A stretch of 64,000 nucleotides of DNA from the NCBI RefSeq assembly GCF_001039355.2, contig NW_019776182.1, positions 30,778 through 94,777 of the forward strand, in the 5' to 3' direction. The notes under the pieces are model-generated. The model saw only the letters and a program-made list of their open reading frames with translations. It was not told where the DNA came from and ran no database searches. Position numbers and translations under genes: made by a program. Positions 1 to 12,429 of this stretch are shown in pieces (the stretch's first letter is position 1; each line of letters opens with the position of its first letter). The stretch is from Lingula anatina. Lineage: Eukaryota; Brachiopoda; Lingulata; Lingulida; Lingulidae.

Positions 1-14
1 CCCCCCCCCCCGGG

Positions 15-96
15 CCATCTCCACGTCCCTGCCCCTCCCCACAGCCTTCTCCGCGTCCCTGTCCCTCCCCACGGCCTTCTCCACGTGAGGTAGGCT
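15..96. repeat. GC-rich minisatellite, about 30-bp unit
   Basis: About two and a half copies of a C-rich unit of roughly 30 bp (ending CCTCCCCAC) run from the window edge. The array is probably longer to the left of the window. Confidence 0.6.
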
Positions 97-3000
97 ACAT
101 AGTTGTTCATCTTTAATGTGCCATTTCTACACTAGGCGAGTACAGTTGTGTGAACGAAGAATGGAGAAAGTTCGGCATTGCCTGCTGAATTTTCTTTGTA
201 GGGGGTCTAAATGCAATCAGATAATGCCAAATCTTTAAAATATTCTTTGTTTCTTTTAATTTAAGAAAATGCAACGTTTGACTAGAGTCCCCCCTTGTGG
301 CAGCTATGTGCAGCAATTTGTTCTCCAGCGCTCTCCTGACGCATAGGAAAATGTTGTAGTTGAGAACAAATATCCCTATGTTATTACACCGTTTATTTCA
401 TCTTTGGTACTCGCGACAAAAACCAAAATGCGCTTGGATATCCACGGGGGCGATGGCTGATCATGGCCTACATGTACATGTACACTAGCTGCCAGGTTAT
501 TTGTGACGCTTGTGGTGTTCTTCTTGTGGACTGACTACAGGGAAATCCAGAGGAAAAGAAAGGAAGAAAGGCTAACATGTCAGGTTATTTGCACCTTAAT
601 TGGATCCTCCAGTGGTGGTGATGAAAAGATAAATGAATAAGATAACGATTATTTTGAAACGGTGTCACTTATGTTCCACTTTCCGAAGACAAAATCCGAA
701 TCTCAACGATTTTAGGTATCAGTACCCATAATCGGGTTCGTAGCCAAGTTGGGTGGGTGGGTCGAACTGTTCGAAACAACTCTGTTTGCTGTGAAAATGT
801 CCACTCTGGATAAATTTGGTCCATTTGCACAACAGCCCGGAATTCGATACAATTTCCATAGGTACAAGCAGAGTTGCTTCAGTTTTTTTTTTTTTTTTNA
901 CCCGTACTCTAACTTAAAGCCAGTGCAGCTGTTTAAAAACATGTAGGGCCTAATGTAATTTGTTGGCAATGAAAAAATACACTTCAAAAATAAGTATTAT
1001 TGAATTAATAGGCCTATTGTAGTGTCAGAAGCATTTATACTTGAAATGTTCTGAAGGTAAGAAAAGTATGCCATTAAAAATTTATATAAAAAACATTACC
1101 AGCCCAGAACCCACCGGTCTGCCGCTAGGTGGTTTAAAAAAACCCGGAAGTTATAGATTTTTGAAATGGGATTAATTTTTTTTTTTTTTGATTTATAGGA
1201 TGTCAGAAAAGGTGGACTATCTCGGCTATTAAGGGTACATGTATAAGAGTTTCGTTATGTACGGAAATTTAACTTTATCTCCAGTGCTTGCATTCTTAGA
1301 GAACAGGTCGGAATTTTAAATTACAGCAAGTTGTGGCAAATTTATTCAGCTTCATGTCAATGTAAACAAGTAAGGAACTTCACCTTCATCCAGCATTGGC
1401 ACAAATCAATTCACAGCAGAGTATGCAGAAAAAAGTGCTTGCAATATCCATGTGCCTCGTTTTGACTTAGTACATTCTAATCTAGCTTCGTTTTGGATTA
1501 TTCTTCGCACATATATTGAGAAACAAAACTTGCACAGGAAGAATGGGAAAAACGAAAGTATAATTATCTCATTTTTTTCTCTGTAAATAAGCATTTATCT
1601 ATTACACGAGGTGGATTGATGAGTTTCTTTTTATGAAAAGACAAATAAAAAACAAATGAGTACTTTTTATCAATTGACTCAATTTATAAATTTTTTACAT
1701 AATTATGAGCAACTTTTATAACACAAGTCAACAAAGTATCAATATTGTGACAGCCAACAGGGATTAAAGCTTTGCAAATATACATGCAGATTTGTGGCAA
1801 AAAGTGTTATTTTTTATTTTCGCAACATTCATTTATTTTACACATCTAGTGATTTATTTTACACATCTAGATCAGTACATATAGGCTACAGTTAGCCAAC
1901 AAACACACCACCCACTTTTACAAACGGGACCAATTTTAACAAATAATATTTTATAAATTTACCCAAGGTCAGCAGTTCTTTTCTCACCGACACCAATCCA
2001 TATTTGCATTTGAATTAACTTTTGTTTTTTTAAGAATAATTTTTGTTTACAAGCCACGTCATGTATGCAAAAGCTTGCACATTAAACTTAATATACCCTA
2101 CTTTTGGTGCATGGTTCAAACCTACCGGTAAAATAATATGACAAACTAGTTATACTGAGTTATCTAGTTATACTAGTTATCTCTTAAAAGAATGTCAGAG
2201 GTTGTGACGGTGCTCAATGCTACACGGCATTTGGAAATGATAGGTGCATTCTGCCAAGGAATGGCAAAATGATTAATCCTGGTCCCATTCATGTTCTTCA
2301 AGCCTAGAAAAATATCAAATTAAAAAGTTTTAAAAAGTAACATAAAAACACTTTTCTAACTGCAAATGTCTTTCCACACACACAACAACACGCACACTAA
2401 ACTCGATATAAATAATAAATAACAATCTTGGTAATAAAGCTGGTAGAAAATACATACTGGGGTACATGTCTACAAACTACAGTGTTCACAACTACCACAC
2501 TAATTATTGTACTGGTACATTTTGTTTCACAAAATACACAATATTTCTAACTTAAAACAAAGGAATAGTTTAAAAAATATAAGGTTTTTATTTCATGAAA
2601 CAATTTTCTTTCACAAACTAATAAGCCATGTGTATGCAGGTGTGTGTGTGTGTGTGTGTGTGTGAGTTTGCGTGTGATGAGAGAGAAAGAGAGCATATAT
2701 AGCAGTCAACTTGCAAGACAAAAATAAAGTTATGGCAAAAAAACAATGCATACATGTAATGTACGATGCCGTATTCTCAAAAGCATTAGGATCTGTTCTC
2801 CTAACTAAAGAACCAGTTTTGTTGACACATCCAGCAGATACTCTAGCACTCAAAAAAAAAAAAAAAAAAAAAGATTGATTACGTATACGCTAAATATACT
2901 GATAGTCAATGAAAACGCATCATTTATTTTTTGAATAGTATTTTAAGTTCCTTTGGAATATTTCGTGTGAAATATGACCCATTATTCAGTCACACAAGGT

Positions 3001-4810
3001 GAAATAAAGATCAGAAAAGATCATTAAAATGCAAGGTCACGTGATCAAATCTCTCCCCAGTCGCTCTTCCAGTGTCAGACGTGGCATCACATTACTTTTT
3101 TTGTCATGTGTCATACTGGATTTGGTGACTACCTTAAATAGGCTTAATTAATCACCATATATTGAACCTGATTAATTCACACCAAGGAAAAACACAATTT
3201 TGTAACAGCTGACCACAAAATCAATAAAGTGGAAATTTTAAACATCCGAGTGGTCAGCCCACTCTCTTTTGACCAAATAAGTGCATCTGTACTCGTTTAT
3301 ATGGTTGGAATCAATTCTAGGTAAAAGTACAAGAGTACAAAAGTACAAGAAAGTTTTCTGATGCGTTTTCATCGACTGTCAGTATATAAACCTCGTTGGA
3401 AATATCGAAAACCACCAAGTTACAGGTTTGGTCAATGCTCAAAAATTTTTTATGTTCAAAAATGAATGTCAAACTATGGAAAAACCTGAACAGACAAAGG
3501 AAAAAGTCCATCTACATTTGGCACAATTCGAAAACACAGTTACAATGCCGCTTTGTATGCTGCCATTTTGGAAGACGAATGTAACTTCAGAAAATACTCA
3601 GTGAAATCGATACACGAACATTCCTTTGGGGTATAAAATGTAACTGAAGCATATGCTGTATGATCTTTTTGAATTTATTAGCATATAAATCAACTGGTCA
3701 TTGTATAAACATATGTACATCTTACCTGTCTCAATGCCTTCTTCTCCCACCATTTTTTCTTAGAGCTATCCGCTCCCTTTTTGAAAACGAGGCCAAATCT
3801 AATATTTTCCTAAATAACTGTCATATGAGCCAGTGGCTCCTGGGCTTTACTAAAACTGCATTTCATTTCAAACAAAAAAAAAATACTTGCTTCCTTCCAT
3901 GTTTCCCTTCACTGTTTGGAGATTGTTCAAGAGAAATAAACTAAAAATCCACAGAAGTGTTTCTAAACACTCGAATTACAAAAATGCTCAACAGAAGACT
4001 GTACCCAAGTGGTATAAAAAATAATCAATTTGAATAGGATGCCATCTACATCTTCACTACAGTACCAATGTGTGTTAAATAATGCAAATTGCCATTTCAT
4101 ACTTTACCCAGGAAATGACAAAGAAAACAACCATCAATATCTTCCTGACAATGATAACTATTCTAAGTTTATTCATTACTGCAAGTTAAAAAAAAAACAA
4201 AAACAGAAAAAGGCTTTGTAAAAGACTAAATTATGCAATGTAAACAATAAACAAACTTTATGATCAAGATATATATTGGTCTATATGAGCATCACATTAT
4301 TAAGTGAACTGTTCATTGTTCATATATATACAAGTATATGTCATAGAGGCAAACTGCCCACATAAGATCACAAAAGATACGAAGAGCTGTACACTGTGGT
4401 CATCAGGATCACTCAGTTTCACACTTAAGTGCAGATTCATATTTAAGAGTACATGAGGAAAATTCTTATTTCAACCAAAACCAGGCTGCGTGAAAACTAC
4501 CAAGAGCTAATAAGTTGATGTGTTTTTTACAAATACATAATCTGCATTTCATTGGAGGAATATAAACAGGAATATTAACAGTATAGTATTAACAGTATAT
4601 CGCTTCTGGTACTGTCTGGTACCATTTATGATTCAGATGAAGAAATGCCTTTAATAATTTTGTTCTCAGTTGAAAATGCATACTACATATTAAATGTTAA
4701 TTTTAAACCATTTGTAATTTTTTCACTGCACTCTCTATTGACGGATTGCCTGCAGTTAAGTAAGGTGGAAAGGATAACACGTGGCTTTGTTTGCTGGCTG
4801 TTGCTGTCAG
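97..4810. other. Intergenic stretch, no gene recognised
   Basis: No long open frame or protein family is seen on either strand. The stretch holds a single-n gap at 899 after a T run, a degraded piece at about 745-835 resembling the dispersed repeat at 42127, a (TG)n tract at 2640-2664 and scattered homopolymers. UTR or regulatory sequence of a gene outside the window cannot be excluded. Confidence 0.5.
2640..2664. repeat. (TG)n microsatellite
   Basis: Uninterrupted TG dinucleotides, about 12 units. Confidence 0.9.
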
Positions 4811-4816
4811 GTAGCA

Positions 4817-4905
4817 GGCCTGTAGCCAGGGGGGTTCGGGGGTTCGAAAGAACTGCCCTTTTTGTCAGAAAAAGGTCCATTCTGGGGTACTCTGCCACAG
4901 GTGTA
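4817..4905. mobile_element. Fragment of a dispersed 'GGCC-GTAGCC' MITE-like repeat
   Basis: Starts with GGCCTGTAGCCAGG followed by G-rich sequence and TTCGAAAGAA. The same terminus occurs at 40807, and full-length two-ended copies lie at 42127-42292 and 46524-46703. Only the left end is kept here. Confidence 0.6.
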
Positions 4906-5196
4906 CTGGTAAGACATCTAGACATGAATCACTGGATGACATAAATCACTAATTAATCCTGAATGACAGGTCTATACCAGTTCTCTTGCTGCCTTGTAAC
5001 CACTCCCTGAAAAATGCACAACAGATAAAACTGATTTTAATAAAATGTAAAAAAACCAAAAGGTTCAGACTATTGAGAGTTCAAGTACACACTTTGAAAA
5101 TGCCAGAATAAGAAAAATGAAAATATTTCAAAAATATTAAAAATTTAATGAAAAAAAGATAATCCTATAGAACTGGTTTTCTAATTTGAGCATCAC

Positions 5197-5335
5197 AGGA
5201 TAACCAAGACTGCAAGCAGCATGGCAGGTTAACCGAGACTGCCAAAACATGGCAAGACAAGTGTGACTGCCAGCATCATGGCAGGACAACTGAAACTTCC
5301 AGAACATAGCGGGACAACCGAGACTGCTAGCTGGA
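5197..5335. repeat. Degenerate tandem repeat, 28-29-bp unit, about five copies
   Basis: Successive units of the form AGGACAACCGAGACTGCCAG followed by a short tail containing CATGGC are visible, diverged by several bases each. The array abuts the LINE remnant. Confidence 0.65.
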
Positions 5336-5700
5336 TGGCTTCAATGGTAGCCATTGTAATCCTTTCAGAATGGGAGTTATATGATGTGCACTATTGCACT
5401 TTATTTGACAAACCAGTTTTGCAGCCGAGTTTTGAATAACTTGTCTGATAGTCACATGTACCAAAGAGGAGACTTGCAGTAATCTTATCTTGATGATTTT
5501 TTTAAATAGATTTACTAATTTTTCAGTGGTTCTGTTATAAAACACTTTTCTTACTTTTCCAAGTGCATAAGATGCTGATTTACACACTTCAGATACATGC
5601 TTCCCCACACAGTGCCATTTCCATTGAGGGTAACTACCAGATCTTTTACAGAACTAGATGGTTTTATAAGAACATCTATGCAAATGTTGGCATTTGCTGC
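5330..5700 (-). pseudogene. Non-LTR retrotransposon (LINE) reverse-transcriptase C-terminal remnant
   Basis: The minus strand encodes pieces typical of the end of LINE reverse transcriptases: a stretch with VSEVCKSASYALGK, then VIQNSAAKLV, then HHITPILKGLQWLPLK. Further upstream, IKPSSSVKDLVVTLNG in another frame matches the usual segment preceding it. These motifs are known from Jockey/CR1/L2-type elements; the exact clade cannot be told. The frame change and the missing region between motifs show a dead, 5'-truncated copy. Confidence 0.75.
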
Positions 5701-5704
5701 ATTT

Positions 5705-6235
5705 TGCTTTGAACCTTGATGTAAACTATCCTCTACCAGGGCACAGTGTTCATTCTAGGAATGTTTCAATATGGGACAAAGGGCCCCCATCATAAAAAGA
5801 AGTGGGTCATTACATTTTGAAGTGGGCCCTTTTTCAAATCTTAAAATAATAATATGTAACACGTGTTTTACTGCTGTGGTTTTAATATTCAGAGATGAAA
5901 AATACTTTATATCATAAAAATAATATTTTGGCTTGCAGGTTCACATTCAATAGGTTATCCCAACTTTCTAAAATAAGAGACTACACGCTCGAAATTTTGT
6001 TTACAAATATAAGATTACACTGAAATATGTTGATGATTCTTTCACCAATAATCAAATTCTTACTAAAACAAGATTTTAAAGCCATTTTTGGCTTCAATTT
6101 ATGAAAAAATCCATGAAATTTAATTAATTATATAAGGTGAGATGGCACATAAAAAGCTACCAGATTGAATGATATCACAAACATAAAAATCACTAAGAGA
6201 ATCTGTCCCTTTTTTGATACCTACAAAGTGTACAG
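5705..6235. other. Spacer between LINE and hAT remnants
   Basis: AT-rich sequence without a recognisable coding frame. Confidence 0.5.
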
Positions 6236-6237
6236 CT

Positions 6238-7973
6238 CACTGCTTGTTATAAATTCTACATTTCTTTTCCTTTTTCCAAATATCTAAGGCACTCTTAAAG
6301 TCAAAGTCCCCAATTGCCTTTCCTTCTATCATAATGACCAAGCACTGCTGAAGTCTTGTTTCAGACAGTCTGTTTGTTCTGTGGTTTTTTGATGTAGTTT
6401 TGAGAACTTAATGTTCTCTCACAATCTGACGTGTGTATCGGAAGGATGAGGGAGATTGCAGCCAGCTTCAACAAATTGGGAAAGTCTTCACTATGGTGAG
6501 TTTTGATAATGCTCCACAGTTTGCAGGTGGCATCTCTCGCATACCCCATTCTGAAAACCAATTCTTTGAGTTTAGACCATTCACTCATACCTTGTTTTTC
6601 AATTATTATTGGCACTGATTTGGACCCATGATGTTCAATAATGTTACCATAATGGCTAGCAAGTTTCTGTATAGGGACTTCACCCCAATTTTCTCTTTCT
6701 GACTCAGACAAAAAGCTTAGTGGTCTCATGCTCAAATACCCAAATGCTGTTACCATATCCAAGTGATCCTGGGGAAATCTGGCATTTATGTTGTTAAATG
6801 AGATTGTCAATAAATTGACACTGAATTGCCTTGCATTGTTTTTCATAATTAGCACAACAAGTCAGAAGGTGGTCCCTGAAGAAATTACGTTGACCTGTTC
6901 CCACCTTCAGGAGAAATTCCTCGATGTAGCTGCCAGGTTTACCAGACAACCCTTCACTACTTGTGGCATGGTCCCTGTGCTTTTGCAGTTCTCTCAATGC
7001 ATGCTTCACATTAACATCCACCAAGGCTGGGTCAAGATCTTTCTTTTGGAAGAGTAAACATAGCTCTGTGACAATGCTGAGGATGGACAAAAGCATATGG
7101 GTGACAAAAACAAAACTGAATTGTGAAAGTTTCTTTGCAAAACCTTTTGCCTTGGCATCACTTGCCCCCATTTCAGACATATAGGACACTAATGACCCAT
7201 AAGTCCTGTAGATTGTTTCTATTGCTTTGTAGTAGGGCAACCATCGAACCTCATGGACTTCATTGCACTTTAAAATAGGTTCATCCAGCAGCTCCTGAAT
7301 AGCTGTGATTCTGTTTACCCTGACAGATGATGCTTTAAAGTAATAAAATATACTGGTAATAGTTGATTGATAGTCCTTCATATAGTCTATAGCATTTGCT
7401 GCCTGGCTAGTACATAAAGCCAATCTGTGGGCAATACAGTGTATGTGAACCATCGCAGGATTTTCAGCAAGCAGTCTGCCTGCAACTCCATTTCCCATGC
7501 TGGTCATGCTCGCTGCACCATCAGAACCAAAACCATATATCTTACTAAGGGGGATCTCCTTTGATTTAATATTTGATAACTGCTGCAACTGTGGCACCCT
7601 TGCCATCTGTGACATTTATGTCGGCTACAAAGTGGGTAGAAGGAACAAAGTTATCATCTAAAAGTCTGACACATATAACCAACTTTTTTGTTACTGTTAT
7701 ATCAGTGCTCTCGTCTGCTAGTATTGTTAGAAATGGTGAAGACTTCATTTTCTGAAGCAAGTCTTCCTCAACTGTGGCAGCAATAGCAGCAACCATATCC
7801 CACCCTGCTGTATCAGAATTATACTTTGCATTGCCTCCTTGGTCTAAGTATGAAAGGTTGGGGCAATCCAGGTGCCGTAGCAACTCTATTAGGCTTCCAA
7901 ACTTTCGAATTGCTATGCCCTCTTGAACTAGCCAGTACACGGACTTCATTGCTGACATGATTGCTCCATCTTT
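6238..7973 (-). pseudogene. hAT-superfamily transposase-like gene (ZNF862/KIAA1586-like), frameshifted
   Basis: The minus strand carries, in order, a block with FLTILADESTDITVTKKLV, a block with IYGFGSDGAASM and HIHCIAHRLAL, and a C-terminal block with LPIHTSDCERTLSSQN. These are hallmarks of the hAT catalytic core and C-terminal dimerisation region, as in transposon-derived vertebrate proteins of the ZNF862/KIAA1586 type. The reading frame shifts near 7570, near 6800 and near 6385. After the third shift the frame continues through NRLSETRLQQ to a stop near 6239. No splice sites explain the shifts, so this copy is inactive unless they are base errors. A possible acceptor (TTTAG) sits just upstream of about 7974, so the 5' part may lie farther right. 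No N-terminal zinc finger was found. Confidence 0.85.
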
Positions 7974-8317
7974 ACCTAAAAATGTTTTATAAACATTACT
8001 TTAAATATGAATTTGGACATTATAACCTGCATAAAATGTTTAATAGTGTTGAAGGTACCAGCAAACATTACTCCAGCACACAATCCCTTACTTTATTTTT
8101 CCCTTAATCACCATGAACAGAGACCAAATCTCTCCACACACTAAAATTATGAACAAGGCAGCAAAGCTGTCAAATGTACGGACAAAAACAGAAAATAAAA
8201 ATGCAGAAAATGGGTCATTTTGTCAATTTTGATGCAATAATAAATAATGCCTATAAAAGCACTGTCAATCAACACTGAATTTTAATCATGCACAACAGGT
8301 AACATGGTCAATAACAG

Positions 8318-8480
8318 GAGCAGATCCAGAGGTATTTTCTGACAGTATTCCAAATTAACTTTGTTGATCCCTCCTCCATTTTTGATGGTCTTCCAACAGA
8401 AAAAACAGATACCCATCAATGTGAACTTTAAAATCTGACTGTCATCTGAAAGACCCAGAAGACGGCCTCAATCCTCCCCT
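8318..8480 (+). repeat. Dispersed about 160-bp repeat, copy 1 of 3
   Basis: Contains GATCCAGAGGTATTTTCTGA, a variant of CAGATACCCATCAATGTGAA, and AAGACCCAGAAGACGGCC. The same order and orientation occurs at 45258-45420 and 55882-56040. No coding potential. SINE or MITE; class not determined. Confidence 0.7.
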
Positions 8481-9839
8481 GCAATAAGATTACAGTTTCA
8501 GGACCATGAGAGTTCAAATTCACATAATGAAAATCCCAATATTTGAAAAATGATGACAGTGCATAAAATAATATTACATAATGTTTAAAGACATAAAAAT
8601 CAATGCAACTGCTTATGTGGAAATACAGAAAATGTGAAGAGCTTCAGGTGGATGCATATGGGAGCTGAAAATGCCAGTGTTTGAAAAAAAAAATGAAAAG
8701 AAAACACAACAAAAATATTCCAATAAAGCTGCTATTTAAACTTTTAATCTTGCTGTATTAACATGATATGAATAACCCCAATGTGTATGAGGATAATAAG
8801 GCACTGTTATTCATCTATAGCATTAATGTTGGCGTTACACAAATTTTTTCTTTTGTAAACTTATTTGCAATATTAAACAATATTTACCTGCATAATTATC
8901 ACTAATTCCTAATTATGTGGCACAGTTAAGAGAGCTTAACCTATGGGACTTTATTGGGAAATCTCAACGTGTGTTTTATGTAAACTTATTCAATGGGCAC
9001 TTGGAAATTAATTAGGCAAGTGATTTTATAGCTCTGAATTTAGCTTGTGACTACCCCAAGGGACAATTACCACCACCCATAAACAGTAGCCCCATACAGC
9101 ACTCTATAGAGCTGCATTGCTTCCAAAACAGAAAACAATCACAATGATTTTCCAACATAAACTGCACTTCAGTCTTATGAAACTTTTCAGTAAGTTTGAA
9201 TATCATAAGTAACATGGTTTTTCCTTAATGGTCATTCCAGCAGCAATGTCCAAAATAGGGTTTTCTTCAACTTTTATGCAATATAACATAATGACCATCA
9301 ATTTTTAATTATAGAATAAAAGTATCATGGATATTCAGAAAATGTGACATGGAAAGGTCTTCAAGGCCATGGGAGTTCAGAGTCACACCCTCAAAATGCC
9401 AAAATGTAAACAAGAGATAACTGTACTGAAATGATTTTCTTTCCACTTTCAACACATTTCTTTACATAAATCAAAATAATCAATTTACTGTCATTTTTAA
9501 ATGAACAACTAAGAAAATTGTTGACATAGGAAAAATATCAATAGAACATCTTTAAATGTCCAGTTTGCTCCATTCTGAGATTCTGAACATGGTGAATGAT
9601 TGAATCTTACAAACTGTAAAGATATGAGTTTATTTCCATTTTTAGACACTTTACTACACAACACACAATAACAGGTTTACCATCATTTTTATATAATCAA
9701 CTAACAATATTGTTTAGATGCAGAAAATGTCAAAAGAACACCTTTACATATTTAATTAGTTCACAAATGAGATTGTTAGCATGACTAAGAATTAAATCTG
9801 AGGAAAAAAACACTTATATACAAAAAAAGGCATTACTTT

Positions 9840-10465
9840 ACCAAAACTAACCAATCGAGCTTATTTTCTAACTTCATCTGTATTTCAGTAAGACTGATCA
9901 GCCCTGTGAATTTCATGACAATTGGCCAATTGATTTTCCTTGAAATGTGTTATCGATATTGCATATATGCTGAAAAAAGTAAAAAAACAGCATAACTTCC
10001 ATAAAATTGGTCCGATCACGCTGATTTTCAAACTTGACCTACGTATTATGAATAATCATCAGTTTTGTAAGTTTCAAGCCAAAAGGTAAAATGGTTTTTC
10101 ACTTATCGTGTTATCGGTGCTGCATATATGCTGAAAAAAAAAATGAAAAAATAGCATAACTTTTATAAAAATAGCCCGATCAGGCTGATTTTCGAACCTG
10201 ACCTGTGTATTATGAATATTCATCAGTTTCGTAAGTTTCAAGCCAAAAGGTAAAACGTTTTTTCACTTATCGTGTTATTGGTGTTATAAAAATGCTGAAA
10301 AAAGTAAAAAAAAACAGCATTACTTCCATGAAAATGGCCCGATCATGCTGATTTTCGAACTTGACCTGCATATAATGAATATTCGTCAGTTCTGTAAGTT
10401 TCAAGCCAAAAGGTAAAACGGTTTTCCACTTATCGTGTTATCAGTGTTGTATATATGCTGAAAAA
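9840..10465. repeat. Tandem array of about 150-160-bp units
   Basis: Three clear units (from about 9970, 10130 and 10300) share AGCATAACTT, CCGATCA-GCTGATTTTC, AAGTTTCAAGCCAAAAGGTA and TTTTTCACTTATCGTGTTAT. A more diverged unit precedes them from about 9840. The same unit reappears twice at 33670-33930. Confidence 0.8.
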
Positions 10466-11804
10466 AAGTGAAACAAGGCAGCAAAGCTGTCAAATGTACA
10501 GACAAAAAACAGGAAATAACTATGCACAAAATAGGCTACTGTCAATTCTGATGCAAAAGTACATTATATCAAACTGCAAATTCAACATCAAATTTTAATT
10601 ATGCTCAACAGGTAATACCAACGTAAGTAAAATGTGTAAAAAGTTCACACATTGAAAATGTATAACTTCCAGAAAAATAAGCCAATTAGACTGCTTTTCC
10701 AACTCAGGCTACATTTTAGTCCTGTATTTCTATTTTGAAAGTTTGGCAATCATAAGTAACATGGTTTTCCCATAATGGTCATCATGGCAGCAGCACCCAA
10801 AATTGTGTTTTCTTCAATATTCTGATGCCAAATTACATAATGGTTAACAGCATAATGACCGTCAATTTTTAATAATAAAATATACGTATCATGGATTTTC
10901 AGAAAATGTGACTAGCATGGGTCTTCAAGCCCGTGGAACTTCCAAGTCACACCTTGAAAATGGCAAAATGTAAACAAGANCTCATCATCTTATTTGTCCT
11001 CTAAAAAGAAATGAAAAACAAGATTAGATTTTTTCAAATTACCCATCCCACCCCCCACCCCCCCAAAAAAATAAAATTTATTAACCTTAGCTTTGATTCT
11101 AGAGATAAGACAGGTTTTTCAACTGAAGCTATGTTTAAGTCCTATACTACTTTTCTTTGTTTGATTTCTTAAATTGGGAGAAGTGAAAGTGACATGGTTT
11201 TCCTTTAATGGTCACGGTGGAGGCAGTGCCCAAAATACGGATGTCTTCAGTTTTGATGCGATATTAGATAATGCTTAACAGCATAATGACCATCAAATTT
11301 TAATAATCAAATAAAAGTATAATGTATATTCAACAAATGTGACATGGATAGGTCTTCAAGGTCATAAAAGTTCAGAGTCACACCTTCAAAATACCAAAAT
11401 GTAAACAAGAGATAACTGTACTGAAATGATTTTTTTTCCATTTTTAACACCTTTTTTTACATAAAACAAAATGAGCAATTTACTGGCATTTTTAAATGAT
11501 CAACTAAGAAAATTGTTGACATAGGAAATATATCAATAGAACAATTTCAAATGTCCTATTTGCTCCATTCTGAGATTCTGAACATAGTGAATGATTGAAT
11601 CTGACAAACTGTAAAGATGTGAGTTTATTTCCATTTTTGAAACCTTATTTTATCATCATTTTCATTTAATCAACTAACAATATTGTTAAGATTCAGAAAA
11701 TGTCAAAAGAACACCTTTATATATCTTATTAATTAAAAAATGAGACTGTTACAGACACATGTGTCTGTACATAAAAACAATACACAAAAGGGAAAAACAC
11801 TCAC

Positions 11805-12143
11805 TCACACTTGAGAGAAAATGCACATCAGCCTTAGAAGAGAAACACGACAACCAAACAAGCGTGAGCTAAATATGGCATAAGAAGGTTTTGTTTCTAG
11901 CCTCAAAGGGCATTCAGCTTTCAAGAACGCCCTAGAAACATGGGCGTAAGAGGAATATGACAGTAATGAAAAGAGAATATTACATGGTGGTACTAACCCA
12001 TCTCCAGTAGCTTGGATTTCAGTCCATTTATGATTAATTTTTCTGCGGCGGTTATTCGAGGTCCGGGCTAAGAGCGGAGTGTTATTTGTACAAGTACATT
12101 TCCCAGAGCGAAGAGTTCGCATGGATTGAAGGGTGGAATTCAC
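11805..12143 (-). other. Doubtful exon in a locally GC-richer block
   Basis: A 112-codon open frame begins at 12143. A splice-donor-like GATGG|GTTAGT lies inside it, near 11995, and CpG-containing sequence extends upstream to about 12420. I recognise no family. It could be a first exon with its promoter to the right, reading leftward, or chance. There is no evidence linking it to the hAT relic. Confidence 0.2.
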
Positions 12144-12429
12144 AGAAGCACACCATGGGGAAAAGACGAAACATTCGATGTTTTGTGGTAGTAACGAAAC
12201 TATCCTCAGGTGCGATGCATTGGCGTAGGATCACATGAGATTTGAAGGCGGTTGCCCGAAGAAATTCGCTCTCACTTCGCGTCCTTGTACTCCTCTGGAG
12301 TGAAACGCAGTATGTCCATCCCGCTTCACAATTGCCCGCTCTTACACTTCCAATCTTAGATTGTCGGCTGGGGGCGTTGCTGTCGTCACCATCCTCTCAG
12401 TTTGAACTCGGGGGTGTCGTATGAGAGTA

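Larger units (their letters stand above)
8080..11770. repeat. Composite dispersed element built of internally repeated modules
   Basis: Several modules recur here. One begins AAGGCAGCAAAGCTGTCAAA (about 8155 and 10472). Another reads CAGCATAATGACCATCAA with a downstream GTCTTCAAGG (about 9290, 10850 and 11280). A third, GAGATAACTGTACTGAAATG, occurs near 9415 and 11408. A shorter relative is at 33012-34025. The right end holds ACAGACACATGTGTCTGTAC (11755-11774), and the relative ends similarly. There is no transposase. The single-n gap at 10980 falls inside one module. Class is unknown: a non-autonomous element or satellite-rich mobile unit is likely. Confidence 0.6.
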
